Positions 45,297-54,582 of a DNA stretch of 64,000 nucleotides are shown piece by piece (within the stretch, counting starts at the first letter, position 1; every line of letters starts with the position of its first letter). The position numbers were made by a program, and so were the translations under genes. The DNA is from Kolteria novifilia (lineage in GTDB: Bacteria > Planctomycetota > Planctomycetia > Kolteriales > Kolteriaceae): NCBI GenBank assembly GCA_007748055.1, contig CP036279.1:1426001-1490000 (forward strand), given 5' to 3'. The notes beneath the pieces were generated by a model. The model did no database searches. It worked only from the letters and a program-made list of their open reading frames with translations, and had not been told where the DNA came from.

Positions 45297-47027
45297 TTAC
45301 TCCTTGTCCATGCCCGCGACGTCGATGACCTCCTCGATCGAAGTGATTCCCTTAATCGCTTTGATCAAACCATCTTGGAACAACGTTCTCATGCCGTCGG
45401 AGCGGGCTTGTCGACGAATGACCAGGTGCGAGGCGCTCTTAAAGGTCAGTTCGCGGATGGCTTGGCTGACGGCCATCAATTCGTAGATGCCGATGCGGCC
45501 ACGGTATCCACTCTTATTGCACGACTTGCATCCTTTTCCCTTGGAGAAATTGGCTCGCTTGAGCTTGTCGGGATTGATGCCAATCGAGCGCAATTCGTCG
45601 GCGGTGGGCGCGACGGGCTCCTTGCATTTCACGCAAACTTTTCGGACGAGTCGCTGGGCGAGGACTGCCATCAAGCTCGAGGCGACGAGGAACGGCTGGA
45701 CTCCCATGTCGATCAAACGTGTCACGGATCCGGGCGCATCGTTAGTATGAAGTGTACTGAAAACCAAGTGTCCAGTGAGCGATGCTTGGATCGCGATCTC
45801 TGCTGTCTCCTTGTCGCGGATCTCGCCGACGAGAATGATGTTTGGGGCCTGACGCAGCATCGCCTTGATGATCGACTGGAACGTAAACCCGATCGAAGCT
45901 CGCACCTGAACTTGGTTCACTCCAGGTAGGTAATACTCCACCGGGTCCTCGGCGGTGATGATTTTCCGGTCGGGGCGGTTGAGTTCGTTGAGTGCCGCGT
46001 AGAGGGTCGTCGTCTTTCCCGATCCGGTCGGCCCGGTGACCAGGAAGATGCCGTTGGGGCGTTTGATGATCCGGCTGAAGCGGCGGTAGTCGTCGTCGCC
46101 GAACCCGAGGTCGCGGACGCTGATCTTGATGTTGTCTTGGTCCAAAAGACGCATGACGATCGATTGGCCGTGGTTGGTCGGAAGGACGCTGACGCGGAGG
46201 TCGAGAATCTTGCCGCCGAAGTTCGACTTGATCCGGCCGTCCTGGGGACGGCGTTTTTCAGTGATGTCGATCTTCGCGAGAATCTTGATACGGGTCAGCA
46301 TGGCGCCGAGGAGTCGTCGCGGCGGGCTCTCTTGTTCGACGAGCTGTCCGTCGATCCGGTAGCGGACGCGGACGCGGTCTTCGAACGGCTCGATGTGGAC
46401 GTCACTGGCTCGTTTTTGGACCGCGTCGCCCACGATGAGGTTCACGAGCCGGACGATCGGGGCCTCGGAGTCGCTCTCGGTGCCGAGGGTTCCCACGTCA
46501 TCGTCGTCGGCGAGGATCGAATCCGCAGTCATCGTGTCGACGGCGAGCCGCGTCATTTCCTGCATGATCGAGTCGACATTTGACTGATCGCCGCCGAGTC
46601 CGTAGTGACGGTTGATCCCGGCGGTGATCGCGTCTTTGGTCCCGAGCGTCAGTTCGACGTCCTGATTGAGGATGAAGCGGAGCTTATCGATAATCGAGAT
46701 GTCGTCGGGGTCACTGGTGGCGACCGAGAGCGTTCCATTCTGGCGGCTCACGGGCAGTACGTTGTTTTCGCGGGCGACCGATTCGGGAACGAGTTCGATG
46801 ACATCCGGCGGGACGTCGTGGTCCTCGAGATCGATGAAGGAGAGGTGACGCTCCTGGGCGACCGCCTGGAGTACCTCGGCTTCGTTCAGGTGGCCGAGTT
46901 CGACGAAGGCATCGCGGAGTTTGGTGCCTTGGGATTGGGCGTGGGCTAGCGCCTCTGCTCTTTGTGCGGCGGAGATCTTGTTCTTCTGGATCAGAATGTC
47001 CGCGAAATCGCCCCGTCCTGTTGCCAT
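45297..47027 (-). CDS. GspE/PilB-type assembly ATPase (first copy)
   Basis: 576 residues. The N-terminal domain (RGDFADILIQKNKISAAQRA) is MshEN-like. The core has GPTGSGKTTT, IITAEDPVEYYLPG, ILVGEIRDKET and LHTNDAPGSVTRL, and a zinc motif with CVKC and CKSC. It is about 45 percent similar by eye to the second copy and equally complete. It is the first gene of the operon. Having two assembly ATPases beside one PilT and one GspF suggests that they serve two fibres, or work as a heteromer. The start ATG at 47027 is preceded by an 813-bp non-coding region. Confidence 0.94.
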   Translation of the reverse strand: MATGRGDFADILIQKNKISAAQRAEALAHAQSQGTKLRDAFVELGHLNEAEVLQAVAQERHLSFIDLEDHDVPPDVIELVPESVARENNVLPVSRQNGTLSVATSDPDDISIIDKLRFILNQDVELTLGTKDAITAGINRHYGLGGDQSNVDSIMQEMTRLAVDTMTADSILADDDDVGTLGTESDSEAPIVRLVNLIVGDAVQKRASDVHIEPFEDRVRVRYRIDGQLVEQESPPRRLLGAMLTRIKILAKIDITEKRRPQDGRIKSNFGGKILDLRVSVLPTNHGQSIVMRLLDQDNIKISVRDLGFGDDDYRRFSRIIKRPNGIFLVTGPTGSGKTTTLYAALNELNRPDRKIITAEDPVEYYLPGVNQVQVRASIGFTFQSIIKAMLRQAPNIILVGEIRDKETAEIAIQASLTGHLVFSTLHTNDAPGSVTRLIDMGVQPFLVASSLMAVLAQRLVRKVCVKCKEPVAPTADELRSIGINPDKLKRANFSKGKGCKSCNKSGYRGRIGIYELMAVSQAIRELTFKSASHLVIRRQARSDGMRTLFQDGLIKAIKGITSIEEVIDVAGMDKE

Positions 47028-47840
47028 TGCTGACTCTCGTGGCTCGAATCAGGTGACCAAGGAAGTGTGCCGCCTCGCCCCGGTTTATTCGGCGAAAACG
47101 GCTCCCCAATGGTGGGTTCGTCTCCGTGGCACCTAGGTTGCAGAATAATAATTCGCCAGACTACCGATCGGTCTGGAGACGTGCAAGCAAATCCAATCGC
47201 GGTCGAGTCGATGGCTCGTGAACCCGCCCGACGCGGTTCCATCATCGCGTGCGGCCAGGCGTCCGATTTCGACCTCTTTCCGTCGATTATCTTCTATTTT
47301 GGTTCGAAAACGACCCGATTCTGTCCCGTTTTCGGCGCGAATCGCTCCCGTTTGGCAACGATTCCCGCCCCATTCGGCCCACGAAGACCGATCGGGCCGC
47401 GACAGCTTTTCCCCGAGACCACTTCCGCTGAGTGTCAAAAGGATGGCAGGCCTGTCGCCGAGCGACGTTGGCGCCGGGGTGGTCGTGATTGGCGAGCGGG
47501 GTACGCCCGTCCCTCGACACCGGGTGATATAAGGATCGCCGGGCGCGGAGCATCACGATTCGCGCATCCTGTTTCAGTTTTCGCGCATCTCCCGCGAGCA
47601 TGCTGGTGCTGTGACCGACACATCATCTTCTCAGATCGCGGTTCGTGAATCAAGCGGTACGTGGGCCGTAATGCTTTTGAGTGACATGTGTTAAGCTGGT
47701 TCGCGGGCGCTTCGCTTCGGTGGCGAGACTCGGTGCTTCGCGCTCGTGAGACATTCGAACGGGCCCGATGGACAGTCTTTGGCTTGCTTGATTGGCGCGG
47801 AAAGCCCGGTTATCGTTGAACGACGGGGTTCGCCAAGCCA
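47028..47840. other. Divergent regulatory region between the secretion operon and the araC-type gene
   Basis: 813 bp with no supported gene on either strand. It must contain the promoter of the secretion/pilus operon (leftward) and of the AraC-type gene (rightward). One clear symmetrical element lies at 47156-47176. The rest has no motif I can name. Short frames here have no recognisable motif or codon pattern and are not annotated. Confidence 0.5.
47156..47176. promoter_or_regulatory. Overlapping inverted repeats upstream of the secretion operon
   Basis: CCAGAC and GTCTGG (47156-47161 and 47171-47176) form a 6-9-6 inverted repeat, and inside it ACCGATCGGT (47163-47172) is a perfect 10-bp palindrome. 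It lies about 130 bp before the first ATPase gene. It may be an operator; no regulator can be assigned. Confidence 0.35.
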
Positions 47841-48911
47841 ATGAGCATTGCCAGCAAGAAGTCCTCCATTGATCGGCGGAGCGCCATGGTCAGCGATGCG
47901 CGTCGAATCATCGGTCGAGCGATTGAGACGGTCCAGGGGCGAGAGCGGGAACAGATTTGTCGCGGCACCATGGCCGGGGACATGCCCGATCCCCAGTTCC
48001 GCTTCAACGTCCAGTTTGTCGAGCATCGAGAGCCGTTCCCGATGCACGCCCACGAGTACGCCGAACTCGTCTTTGTTCTCGGCGGCAGCGCCTTGCACCG
48101 CACCGACGGTGAGGACTTTCCCATCAATCTCGGCGATGTCTTCGTCATCAAAGGGGCGGAGCGACATGGCTTCGGCGATCCGCGCCGGCTGAAACTCTGC
48201 AACGTGATGTTCGACCCCGAGTCCTTCTTCGCTGGCGAACGCGACTTGGAATGCTTGATGGGATTCCACGCCCTGTTCGATCTCGAGCCCCAGTCCCGGG
48301 GGGGCCGCGGGTTCCGCTCGCGGCTACGGCTCAGTGCGAGCGAGTTGGCGGAGCTACAACCTCTCTTGGTGAGGATGCGTACGGAACTCGAGCAGCGGGC
48401 CGAGGGTTGGCGGACGCTGATCCGCGGTCACTTCCTCGTGCTCGTCTCGGCGTTGGCTCGGCTCTACGCCCAGCAAAGTCAGAACGCCCAAGCGCCGATC
48501 GTCAACATGGCCAACGTCGTCTCCCATATCCAGCGAACCTTTCGCGGACCGCTGCGCATTGAGGAGTTGGCCAAGATCGCCCATCTCTCTCCCAGCCAGT
48601 TCCGGCGAAACTTCAAGCGGACCTACCAGGTGACGCCGGTCCAATTCATCAACGAACTGCGGGTCCACGAAGCCTGCGAACTTCTGCGTCGTCCACAAGC
48701 GGAGATCAAGCGGATCGCCGCCGAGACCGGATTTGCCAGCAGTTCCTTCTTCGCGACCCAGTTCAAACGCATCACCGGGCTCAGCCCCTCAGAGTATCGC
48801 CGACGACACGTCTCGGGTTTGTCCGAGCGGGAACCGGTCGGCGGGAACGGATTTCGCCAACCCCGGCTCTCCCCGGCCGCGGTTGCCGGTCAAAAGAGGC
48901 AAACGCGATGA
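47841..48911 (+). CDS. AraC-family transcriptional regulator (cupin sensor domain)
   Basis: 356 residues. An N-terminal cupin-like sugar/ligand-sensing domain (about 50-180) has HREPFPMHAHEYAELVFVLG and the second cupin block NLGDVFVIKGAERHGF. The C-terminal AraC domain with two helix-turn-helix motifs (about 228-325) has RIEELAKIAHLSPSQFRRNF, then RIAAETGFASSSFFATQFKR and ITGLSPSEYRRR. The overall form is RhaS/RhaR-like. The stop overlaps the ATG of the PSD1-type gene (ATGA, 48908-48911), so the regulator and its probable target are translationally coupled. An ATG at 47886 with GGAG at a good distance is an alternative start. The tail after residue 330 is Pro/Arg-rich. Confidence 0.93.
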   Translation: MSIASKKSSIDRRSAMVSDARRIIGRAIETVQGREREQICRGTMAGDMPDPQFRFNVQFVEHREPFPMHAHEYAELVFVLGGSALHRTDGEDFPINLGDVFVIKGAERHGFGDPRRLKLCNVMFDPESFFAGERDLECLMGFHALFDLEPQSRGGRGFRSRLRLSASELAELQPLLVRMRTELEQRAEGWRTLIRGHFLVLVSALARLYAQQSQNAQAPIVNMANVVSHIQRTFRGPLRIEELAKIAHLSPSQFRRNFKRTYQVTPVQFINELRVHEACELLRRPQAEIKRIAAETGFASSSFFATQFKRITGLSPSEYRRRHVSGLSEREPVGGNGFRQPRLSPAAVAGQKRQTR

Positions 48912-51718
48912 GCAGCTTGATGTTCTCCGTGCCGACCACAGCCCACTCCGAGCACCACGCCGGTCGTTCCGCATTGGCGACCTTGGGCGATCGAGGGTTG
49001 CGCCTTGGGCGGCTGTTGCTGGCGACCGCCTTCTTCAGTTTCACCGCCCGCCAGCTCCTCGCGGAGGAAACGCCCTCTTCCGCGACACCCCAGGCCACCT
49101 TGTCAGCGACCTCCTCGGCGCACGAGCACTTCGTCCAGACGATCAAGCCGCTCCTCGCGAAGAAATGCTTCGGCTGTCACAACGCCGAGGATGCCGAGGG
49201 GGAACTCGATCTCACCAGTCGCGAGGCGATGATGCGCGGCGGCGCGTCGGGAGATCCGGCGGTCGTCGCCGGCGACGCGTCGAGGAGTCCGCTCCACGAT
49301 GCCGTCACTTGGGAGGGGGACTATCAGATGCCTCCCAAGGAACGCAACCGGCTCACCAGAGATGAGGTCACGCTGCTGCGTGATTGGGTCAATGCCGGCG
49401 CCCTTTGGCCGAGCGAGAAGGAGATCCTCGCCCTCGAAGCCGACGCGAAGTGGAGCTATAAGCCCGAGGATTTGTGGGCATTCCGACCGTTAATCAGCCC
49501 CGAGGTGCCGACCGTCGAAGGTGTCAGCCACCCGATCGACGCCTTCATCAAGGCCCGTCTTGAGAAAGAAGGGCTCGCCCCGGCGCCGCGCGCCGATCGG
49601 TTGACGCTGATTCGTCGCGCGACGTTCGATCTGACCGGGTTACCTCCAACGCCCGAGGAGATCGAGGCATTCCTTAACGACACCTCCGAGGACGCGTACG
49701 AGAAGCTCCTCGACCGCTTGCTCGAATCGCCACGCTACGGCGAGCAGTGGGGACGCCATTGGCTCGACGTGGCACGCTACGCCGACACGGCTGGGTTCGC
49801 CAACGATTGGGAACGGCCCGGAGCGTGGCGCTACCGCGACTACGTCATCCGCAGTTTCAACGAAGACAAGCCCTACGACCGGTTCGTGCTCGAACAGATC
49901 GCCGGCGACGAGCTCGATCCGAGCGATCCCGATTGCCAAATCGCGACCGGATTTCTGCGGATGGGCCCCTGGGAACACACGGGGATGAGTGTCGCGGCCG
50001 TCACCAGGCAACTCTTTCTCGACGACGTGACCAACAGCGTCGGCCAGTCGTTCCTCGGCCTTGGGCTCGGCTGTGCGAAGTGTCACGATCACAAGTTCGA
50101 CCCGATTCCCCAGCGCGACTACTACCGCATGCAAGCGGTCTTCGCGCCCGTGCAGTTCGACGACAAGAACGTTCCTTTTCAGGCCCACGAGAACACGAGT
50201 CATGTCGAACAGGAGCGGGAGCGCATCGCTCGGCTCAAGGCGGAGGTCAATCGGAAACTGGCGCCGATCAACGCGACGCGGGCGAAGGCGGTCGAGGCGC
50301 ACTTGGCCGAGAAGGGCGTCACCAAGGAGAAGGATCTGCCTCGGGATGAGCGTCCCGATCGCAACTACGGCCTGACGCCAACCCAAATGGGGCTCAAGAA
50401 GGTCTACAACAAGTGGAACCAGGTCTACGCGAAGTCGCTGCAAACTTATCAGCCGATCGCGTTTTCGGTCCGAAACGGGCCTTTCTCCGGCTATCGGAAC
50501 CACCCCGGCCAGAAGATGAAACAACGGGAGCAGGGGCCGGTGATGGCGGTCTTTGTCCTCGCGGGAGGGGCGCTCGAGTCGCCGGGAGAGAAGGTTGGCC
50601 CTGGCGTCCTCAGTACCATTCCCGCCTCGGCCGAGGGGCCCGCACAGGAGGGATCGGCGACGATCGGCGCGACGATGAAGGGGCGCCGGCTCGACTTCGC
50701 TCGCTGGATCGCCAGTCGTGACAATCCATTGACACCGCGGGTGATGGTCAACCGGATTTGGCAGTATCACTTTGGAGCCGGCATCGCGGCCAACGCCAAC
50801 AACCTCGGAAAAATGGGAAAGAAGCCGAGCCATCCGGAGCTGCTCGACTGGCTCGCCGGCGAGTTCCTCGCGAGGGGTTGGAGCGTCAAGGAGATGCACC
50901 GGCTGATCATGACGTCCGAGGCCTACCGCCGGGGAAGCGAGCATCCCGATCCCGAGAAGCTGGCGAAGGTCGATCCGGACAACACGCTCCTGGCCGCTTT
51001 CACGCCGCGACGGCTCTCGGCCGAGGAACTGCGCGACGGCATCCTTTCGATCGCCGGGCTTCTCAGCATGGAGATGGGCGGTCCCGGCGTGCACGCCGAT
51101 CTTCATCGCGAGGTGGCCCTTCAGCCGCGGCACATCATGGGGACGGTTGCCCCGTCCTACCAGGCCGCTCCCGATCCGAGACAGCGCAATCGGCGGACGA
51201 TCTACGCCGCCAAGATCCGGACACTCGGCGATCCCTTCCTGGAGGTCTTTAACCGTCCAACCGCCGATGTCTCTTGCGAACGACGCGACATCTCGACGGT
51301 CACGCCGCAGGTCTTCGCCCTCTTCAATGGCGAGCTCTCCCACGAGTGGGCCCTCGCGATGGCTTGCCGGCTCTGCGAGGAGGCCCGCCAACCGAAGGAG
51401 CGGGTGACCCGCGCGTTTCGACTCTGTTTCGGACGTGTGCCCGACGAAGGTGAGCTCTCGTGGTGTCTCGAGCACGTTCGCGCCATGCGAGCACGTCACG
51501 AGAAGGAGCTTCGGCCGACGAGATCGCCTCAGAAGGAAGTGACACGTTCCTCCCAGGAGGAGTTGACCGGGGAGCTGTTTACCTTCACCGAACCGTTGGA
51601 CCGAGCGAGTCGGTACGAGCCGAACGTCGCCCCCGAGAAGAAAACGCCCGAGACCCTCGCGTGGGCCGACTTGTGCCTGGTGCTGCTCAACGCGAATGAG
51701 TTCGTCTACGTCTATTGA
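48908..51718 (+). CDS. Planctomycete cytochrome protein with PSCyt1, DUF1549 and DUF1553 (PSD1) domains
   Basis: 936 residues. A hydrophobic export segment near residues 33-52 (LGRLLLATAFFSFTARQLLA) is followed by a heme-binding CFGCH (C87, C90, H91) in the PSCyt1 domain. DUF1549 (about 195-400) includes DAFIKARLEKEGLAPAPRAD and a second CxxCH in LGCAKCHDHKFDPIPQRDYY. The C-terminal DUF1553 (about 595-870) includes RLDFARWIASRDNPLTPRVM and VNRIWQYHFG. These proteins are exported and typical of Planctomycetes; many sit beside DUF1501 genes, as here, and are thought to act together, though no reaction is established. The start overlaps the AraC-type gene. Confidence 0.94.
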   Translation: MSSLMFSVPTTAHSEHHAGRSALATLGDRGLRLGRLLLATAFFSFTARQLLAEETPSSATPQATLSATSSAHEHFVQTIKPLLAKKCFGCHNAEDAEGELDLTSREAMMRGGASGDPAVVAGDASRSPLHDAVTWEGDYQMPPKERNRLTRDEVTLLRDWVNAGALWPSEKEILALEADAKWSYKPEDLWAFRPLISPEVPTVEGVSHPIDAFIKARLEKEGLAPAPRADRLTLIRRATFDLTGLPPTPEEIEAFLNDTSEDAYEKLLDRLLESPRYGEQWGRHWLDVARYADTAGFANDWERPGAWRYRDYVIRSFNEDKPYDRFVLEQIAGDELDPSDPDCQIATGFLRMGPWEHTGMSVAAVTRQLFLDDVTNSVGQSFLGLGLGCAKCHDHKFDPIPQRDYYRMQAVFAPVQFDDKNVPFQAHENTSHVEQERERIARLKAEVNRKLAPINATRAKAVEAHLAEKGVTKEKDLPRDERPDRNYGLTPTQMGLKKVYNKWNQVYAKSLQTYQPIAFSVRNGPFSGYRNHPGQKMKQREQGPVMAVFVLAGGALESPGEKVGPGVLSTIPASAEGPAQEGSATIGATMKGRRLDFARWIASRDNPLTPRVMVNRIWQYHFGAGIAANANNLGKMGKKPSHPELLDWLAGEFLARGWSVKEMHRLIMTSEAYRRGSEHPDPEKLAKVDPDNTLLAAFTPRRLSAEELRDGILSIAGLLSMEMGGPGVHADLHREVALQPRHIMGTVAPSYQAAPDPRQRNRRTIYAAKIRTLGDPFLEVFNRPTADVSCERRDISTVTPQVFALFNGELSHEWALAMACRLCEEARQPKERVTRAFRLCFGRVPDEGELSWCLEHVRAMRARHEKELRPTRSPQKEVTRSSQEELTGELFTFTEPLDRASRYEPNVAPEKKTPETLAWADLCLVLLNANEFVYVY

Positions 51719-51988
51719 CGTGCCTTGAGTGAGTTCGTGGGTCATCAGGGCCCGTCGTGGGTAGTTGACGTGATGTTTGACGGGTGTCCCCAGTGGCGTG
51801 TCCGCCGGGGGAGCGCGACCACGAGAGTTGCCTGATGACGCCAACGTTGTTCTGGAAAGCGACGATTGCTCCAGTGCCTCTTGCATGCTTCGCATGCCCT
51901 GATTGACGAGCAATCTGGGGCACCCAAGCCCGTGAGGCGCCACGTGACGATGGTCGATGAGCCACGACGAAGAACGGGAACCGAACCG

Positions 51989-53404
51989 ATGAATCGACGA
52001 CTTGCGGCCGCCGGGCTGACGCGACGGGACTTCCTCTATGGGCTCGGGTCGACACTTGGCTCGGTCGCGTTCACGGGGCTCCTCGCCCAGGAAGAGGCGC
52101 GGGCGGGCAAGTTGGCCGCGAAAGAGCCGCATCATCCCGCCAAGGCCAAGGCGTGTATCTTCCTCTTCATGGAGGGTGGGCCGAGTCATCTCGACACGTT
52201 CGATCCGAAGCCCAAGCTCCACGAACTGCACGGCAAGGCCTTCACCCGCGAAGACAAGTTCGCCTCGGCGATGGCCAGCGGCAATCGCTACTACGTCGAG
52301 AGCCCCTTCAAGTTCCGCAAGGCGGGGAGCCTCGGCATCGAGATCAACGAGCACTACGCCCACCTGGCCGACTGCGTCGACGACATGTGTTTCTACCGTG
52401 GTTGCGTCGGCGAATCGATCAACCATCCGACCGCTTGCTACCACATGAACACGGGCAATCGCTTCGGGGGCGATCCGGCGATCGGCGGCTGGGTCACGTA
52501 TGGGCTGGGGACCGAGAACGAGAACCTGCCCTCCTTCGTCGTGTTGCCCGAGGTCTCCTATCCGCAGGGGGGCGCGGCGAACTGGTCCAACGGCTTTCTG
52601 CCGGCGGACTATCAGGCGACTCCGCTTCGGGCCCAGGGCTCGCCGATCCTCGATTTGCAGCCACCCGAGGGAGTGACCCGCGCCGAGCAGCGGGCCAATC
52701 TCGATCTCTTGGCTCGGCTCAACAATCGCCACGAGCAAACGCGAGCCAGTCATGCCGACGAATTGGCCGCTCGGATGGCGACATACGAACTCGCTTTCCG
52801 CATGCAGGCGGAAGTTCCCGACATCATCGACATCGCCAAGGAGAGCGAAGCGACGCAGGAGCTCTATGGGCTCGACCAAGACGCGACGAAGGATTTTGGT
52901 CGTCGTTGTCTCTTGGCGAGACGGCTGGTGGAGCAGGGCGTGCGGTTCATCCAGATCTACAGTTCCGGTTGGGACTCGCACGACTACATCGCGAAAGCCC
53001 ACGCGAAGCGGATCGAGGCGGTCGACAAACCGATCGCCGGCTTGCTGAAGGACCTCAAGCAACGGGGGCTACTCGACGACACGCTGGTTATTTGCAGCGG
53101 GGAGTTTGGACGCTCGCCCGACAACGGCATTCGCGGCGGCAGTGTCGCGTATGGCCGCGATCACAATGCCAAGGCGATGTCGATTTGGATGGCCGGCGGC
53201 GGGGTTCCCAGGGGCGCGATCGTTGGGGCGACCGACGAGATTGGCGACCGAGCGGTCGAGTGCGTTCACCCGATCAAGGACCTTCACTGCACGATCCTGC
53301 ATCTGCTCGGGCTCGACGACAACAAGTTGACCTTTTTCCACGCGGGGCGGTTCAAGCAACTCAGCCAGGTGGGGGGCTCGGTGATCTCGGAATTGGTGGC
53401 CTGA
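51989..53404 (+). CDS. DUF1501 protein with Tat signal
   Basis: 471 residues from the ATG at 51989 (MNRRLAAAGLTRRDFLYGLG). The twin-arginine motif TRRDFL followed by GSTLGSVAFTGLLAQ is a Tat export signal, typical of DUF1501 proteins. The body shows the alkaline-phosphatase-like fold signatures of this family: CIFLFMEGGPSHLDTFDPKP, SSGWDSHDYIAK and VICSGEFGRSPDNG, and HPIKDLHCTILHLLGLD near the end. An ATG at 51950 in the same frame would put 13 extra residues before the Tat motif. The preceding PSD1-type gene ends 270 bp upstream. DUF1501 is thought to be a partner of PSD1 proteins. Confidence 0.93.
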   Translation: MNRRLAAAGLTRRDFLYGLGSTLGSVAFTGLLAQEEARAGKLAAKEPHHPAKAKACIFLFMEGGPSHLDTFDPKPKLHELHGKAFTREDKFASAMASGNRYYVESPFKFRKAGSLGIEINEHYAHLADCVDDMCFYRGCVGESINHPTACYHMNTGNRFGGDPAIGGWVTYGLGTENENLPSFVVLPEVSYPQGGAANWSNGFLPADYQATPLRAQGSPILDLQPPEGVTRAEQRANLDLLARLNNRHEQTRASHADELAARMATYELAFRMQAEVPDIIDIAKESEATQELYGLDQDATKDFGRRCLLARRLVEQGVRFIQIYSSGWDSHDYIAKAHAKRIEAVDKPIAGLLKDLKQRGLLDDTLVICSGEFGRSPDNGIRGGSVAYGRDHNAKAMSIWMAGGGVPRGAIVGATDEIGDRAVECVHPIKDLHCTILHLLGLDDNKLTFFHAGRFKQLSQVGGSVISELVA

Positions 53405-53481
53405 TCGGCTCGGTCTCCGCGCGATCATTTCTCGCGTCGCATGAGATCCACTTGGAGCTGTTCGGTCCTCGTCAACGAAGA

Positions 53482-53509
53482 GAGGGATGACCACCAGCGG
53501 TCATCCCTC
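53482..53509. terminator. Bidirectional hairpin between convergent DUF1501 and thioredoxin genes
   Basis: GAGGGATGACC (53482-53492) and GGTCATCCCTC (53499-53509) form a perfect 11-bp stem with a 6-base loop, placed between two convergent stop codons. The following sequence has only a weak T-rich stretch, so termination is likely but not textbook. Confidence 0.7.
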
Positions 53510-53534
53510 GTTCGAATCAATTCTTCGCGACTGC

Positions 53535-53867
53535 TTACGCGGCCCCGGTGAGGGCCTTGGCGTAGTTGCCCTTGGGCTGGACGCCGATGAACCGATCGAC
53601 GACCTCGCCGTTTTGGAAGATCAGCACCGTGGGAATGGAGCTGATACCGTAGGCGGCGGCCGTCTTGGGGTTGTCGTCGACGTTGAGCTTGCCGACTTTG
53701 GCTTGTCCTTGGAAGTCGGTGGCGAGTTCTTCGATGACCGGTCCGACCATCTTGCAGGGTCCGCACCAAGGGGCCCAGAAGTCGACAAGGACGGGTTGGC
53801 CGCTCTCGAGGACGTCTTGTTGGAATTCGGCATCGGAGAAGGTTTGGGTGGTGTGGGTATCGGCCAT
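53535..53867 (-). CDS. trxA: Thioredoxin
   Basis: 110 residues from the ATG at 53867 (MADTHTTQTFSDAEFQ), which follows AAAGGAACG; a longer in-frame extension to 53933 is not supported. The active site is FWAPWCGPCKMVGPVIEEL, with the cis-proline in SSIPTVLIFQNGEVVDRFIG. It is a cytosolic disulfide reductase of normal size. The operator shared with the TetR gene lies 48-69 bp upstream, which suggests that this thioredoxin is under TetR control. Its stop faces the DUF1501 gene across a strong hairpin. Confidence 0.96.
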   Translation of the reverse strand: MADTHTTQTFSDAEFQQDVLESGQPVLVDFWAPWCGPCKMVGPVIEELATDFQGQAKVGKLNVDDNPKTAAAYGISSIPTVLIFQNGEVVDRFIGVQPKGNYAKALTGAA

Positions 53868-53914
53868 GGATCGTTCCTTTCCGTGACAGGAAGAGAGATG
53901 CATGAGCGGCCGGG

Positions 53915-53936
53915 AAACGACCGGTCGTCTCAAAAT
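53915..53936. promoter_or_regulatory. Putative TetR operator upstream of thioredoxin
   Basis: AAACGACC-GGTCGTCT (53915-53930) is a 16-bp palindrome with one mismatch, followed by CAAAAT. The 18-bp core from 53919 matches the site in front of the tetR gene at 16 of 18 positions and in the same orientation. GACCGGTC-centred palindromes are familiar for LmrA/YxaF-like TetR regulators. Confidence 0.65.
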
Positions 53937-53958
53937 AATGAAGAGCGCATGCCGACCA

Positions 53959-54564
53959 TCAGCAATGCAGCAACTTCTCGAACAGAACCGAGCGAAAACG
54001 ATGAAGCGGCTCGGTACTCGCCTCGACTTTCATCCGCATGAGCGAGCCCTCCCAAGCGCTCATCAAGCATTGCGCCAACTCGATCGCGGGGATGTCCCTT
54101 CGGACGCTCCCCTCTTCTTGCGCTCGCGCCAGCGAGACCGCGATCGTCTTCTCGGTCTCCTGGAGTGCTTCGGCGAGGGCCGTACGGCAAGGCTCGCTGG
54201 TGCCCGCCAGTTCGTTGCCGAGATTGCCAATTAGACAGCCTTCGCAGCAGCCCTGGGCGTCGTAACAGAGGATCTCTTGATCGAAGAACCGTCCAACCGC
54301 GTCGAGCGGTGTAGGGGCCTCCCGCAGCGCGTCGTCGAGTTTCCTCTCGATGCGGGCGGCGTAGTAGCGGATGATCTCGACCGCGAAGTCCTCCTTGCTT
54401 CGAAAGTAGTTGTAGAAGGAGCCCTTGGGGACGCCGACGGCATCGACGATCTCTTTGAGTCCGGTGCCGTGGTAGCCCTGTTTGAGGAGGGAGCAGAGCC
54501 CTTGCTGGATGATCCTCTCCTTGGAGTCGGGGCTGAGTTTTGGTCGTCCCATGGGGTTCCTCAT
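53959..54564 (-). CDS. TetR-family regulator (LmrA/YxaF-like)
   Basis: About 201 residues from the ATG at 54564 (MRNPMGRPKLS); ATGs at 54579 and 54552 are alternatives. The N-terminal helix-turn-helix GLKEIVDAVGVPKGSFYNYF followed by RSKEDFAVEII is typical TetR. The effector domain holds CYDAQGCCEGCLIGNLGNEL, a motif of the LmrA/YxaF/AcrR-like group that often senses reactive or lipophilic compounds. Three nearby cysteines (in GCCEGC) could make it redox- or electrophile-responsive, which would fit control of a thioredoxin; this is inference. An operator lies 19-40 bp upstream of its start, suggesting autoregulation. Confidence 0.93.
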   Translation of the reverse strand: MRNPMGRPKLSPDSKERIIQQGLCSLLKQGYHGTGLKEIVDAVGVPKGSFYNYFRSKEDFAVEIIRYYAARIERKLDDALREAPTPLDAVGRFFDQEILCYDAQGCCEGCLIGNLGNELAGTSEPCRTALAEALQETEKTIAVSLARAQEEGSVRRDIPAIELAQCLMSAWEGSLMRMKVEASTEPLHRFRSVLFEKLLHC

Positions 54565-54582
54565 TGTTTCTATCGACAAAGT

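Noticed and set aside
49640-53062. A 1140-codon open frame on the minus strand
   Set aside because: It lies antisense to the well-supported PSD1-type and DUF1501 genes. High GC and codon bias leave the antisense frame open. The translation has no recognisable domain.
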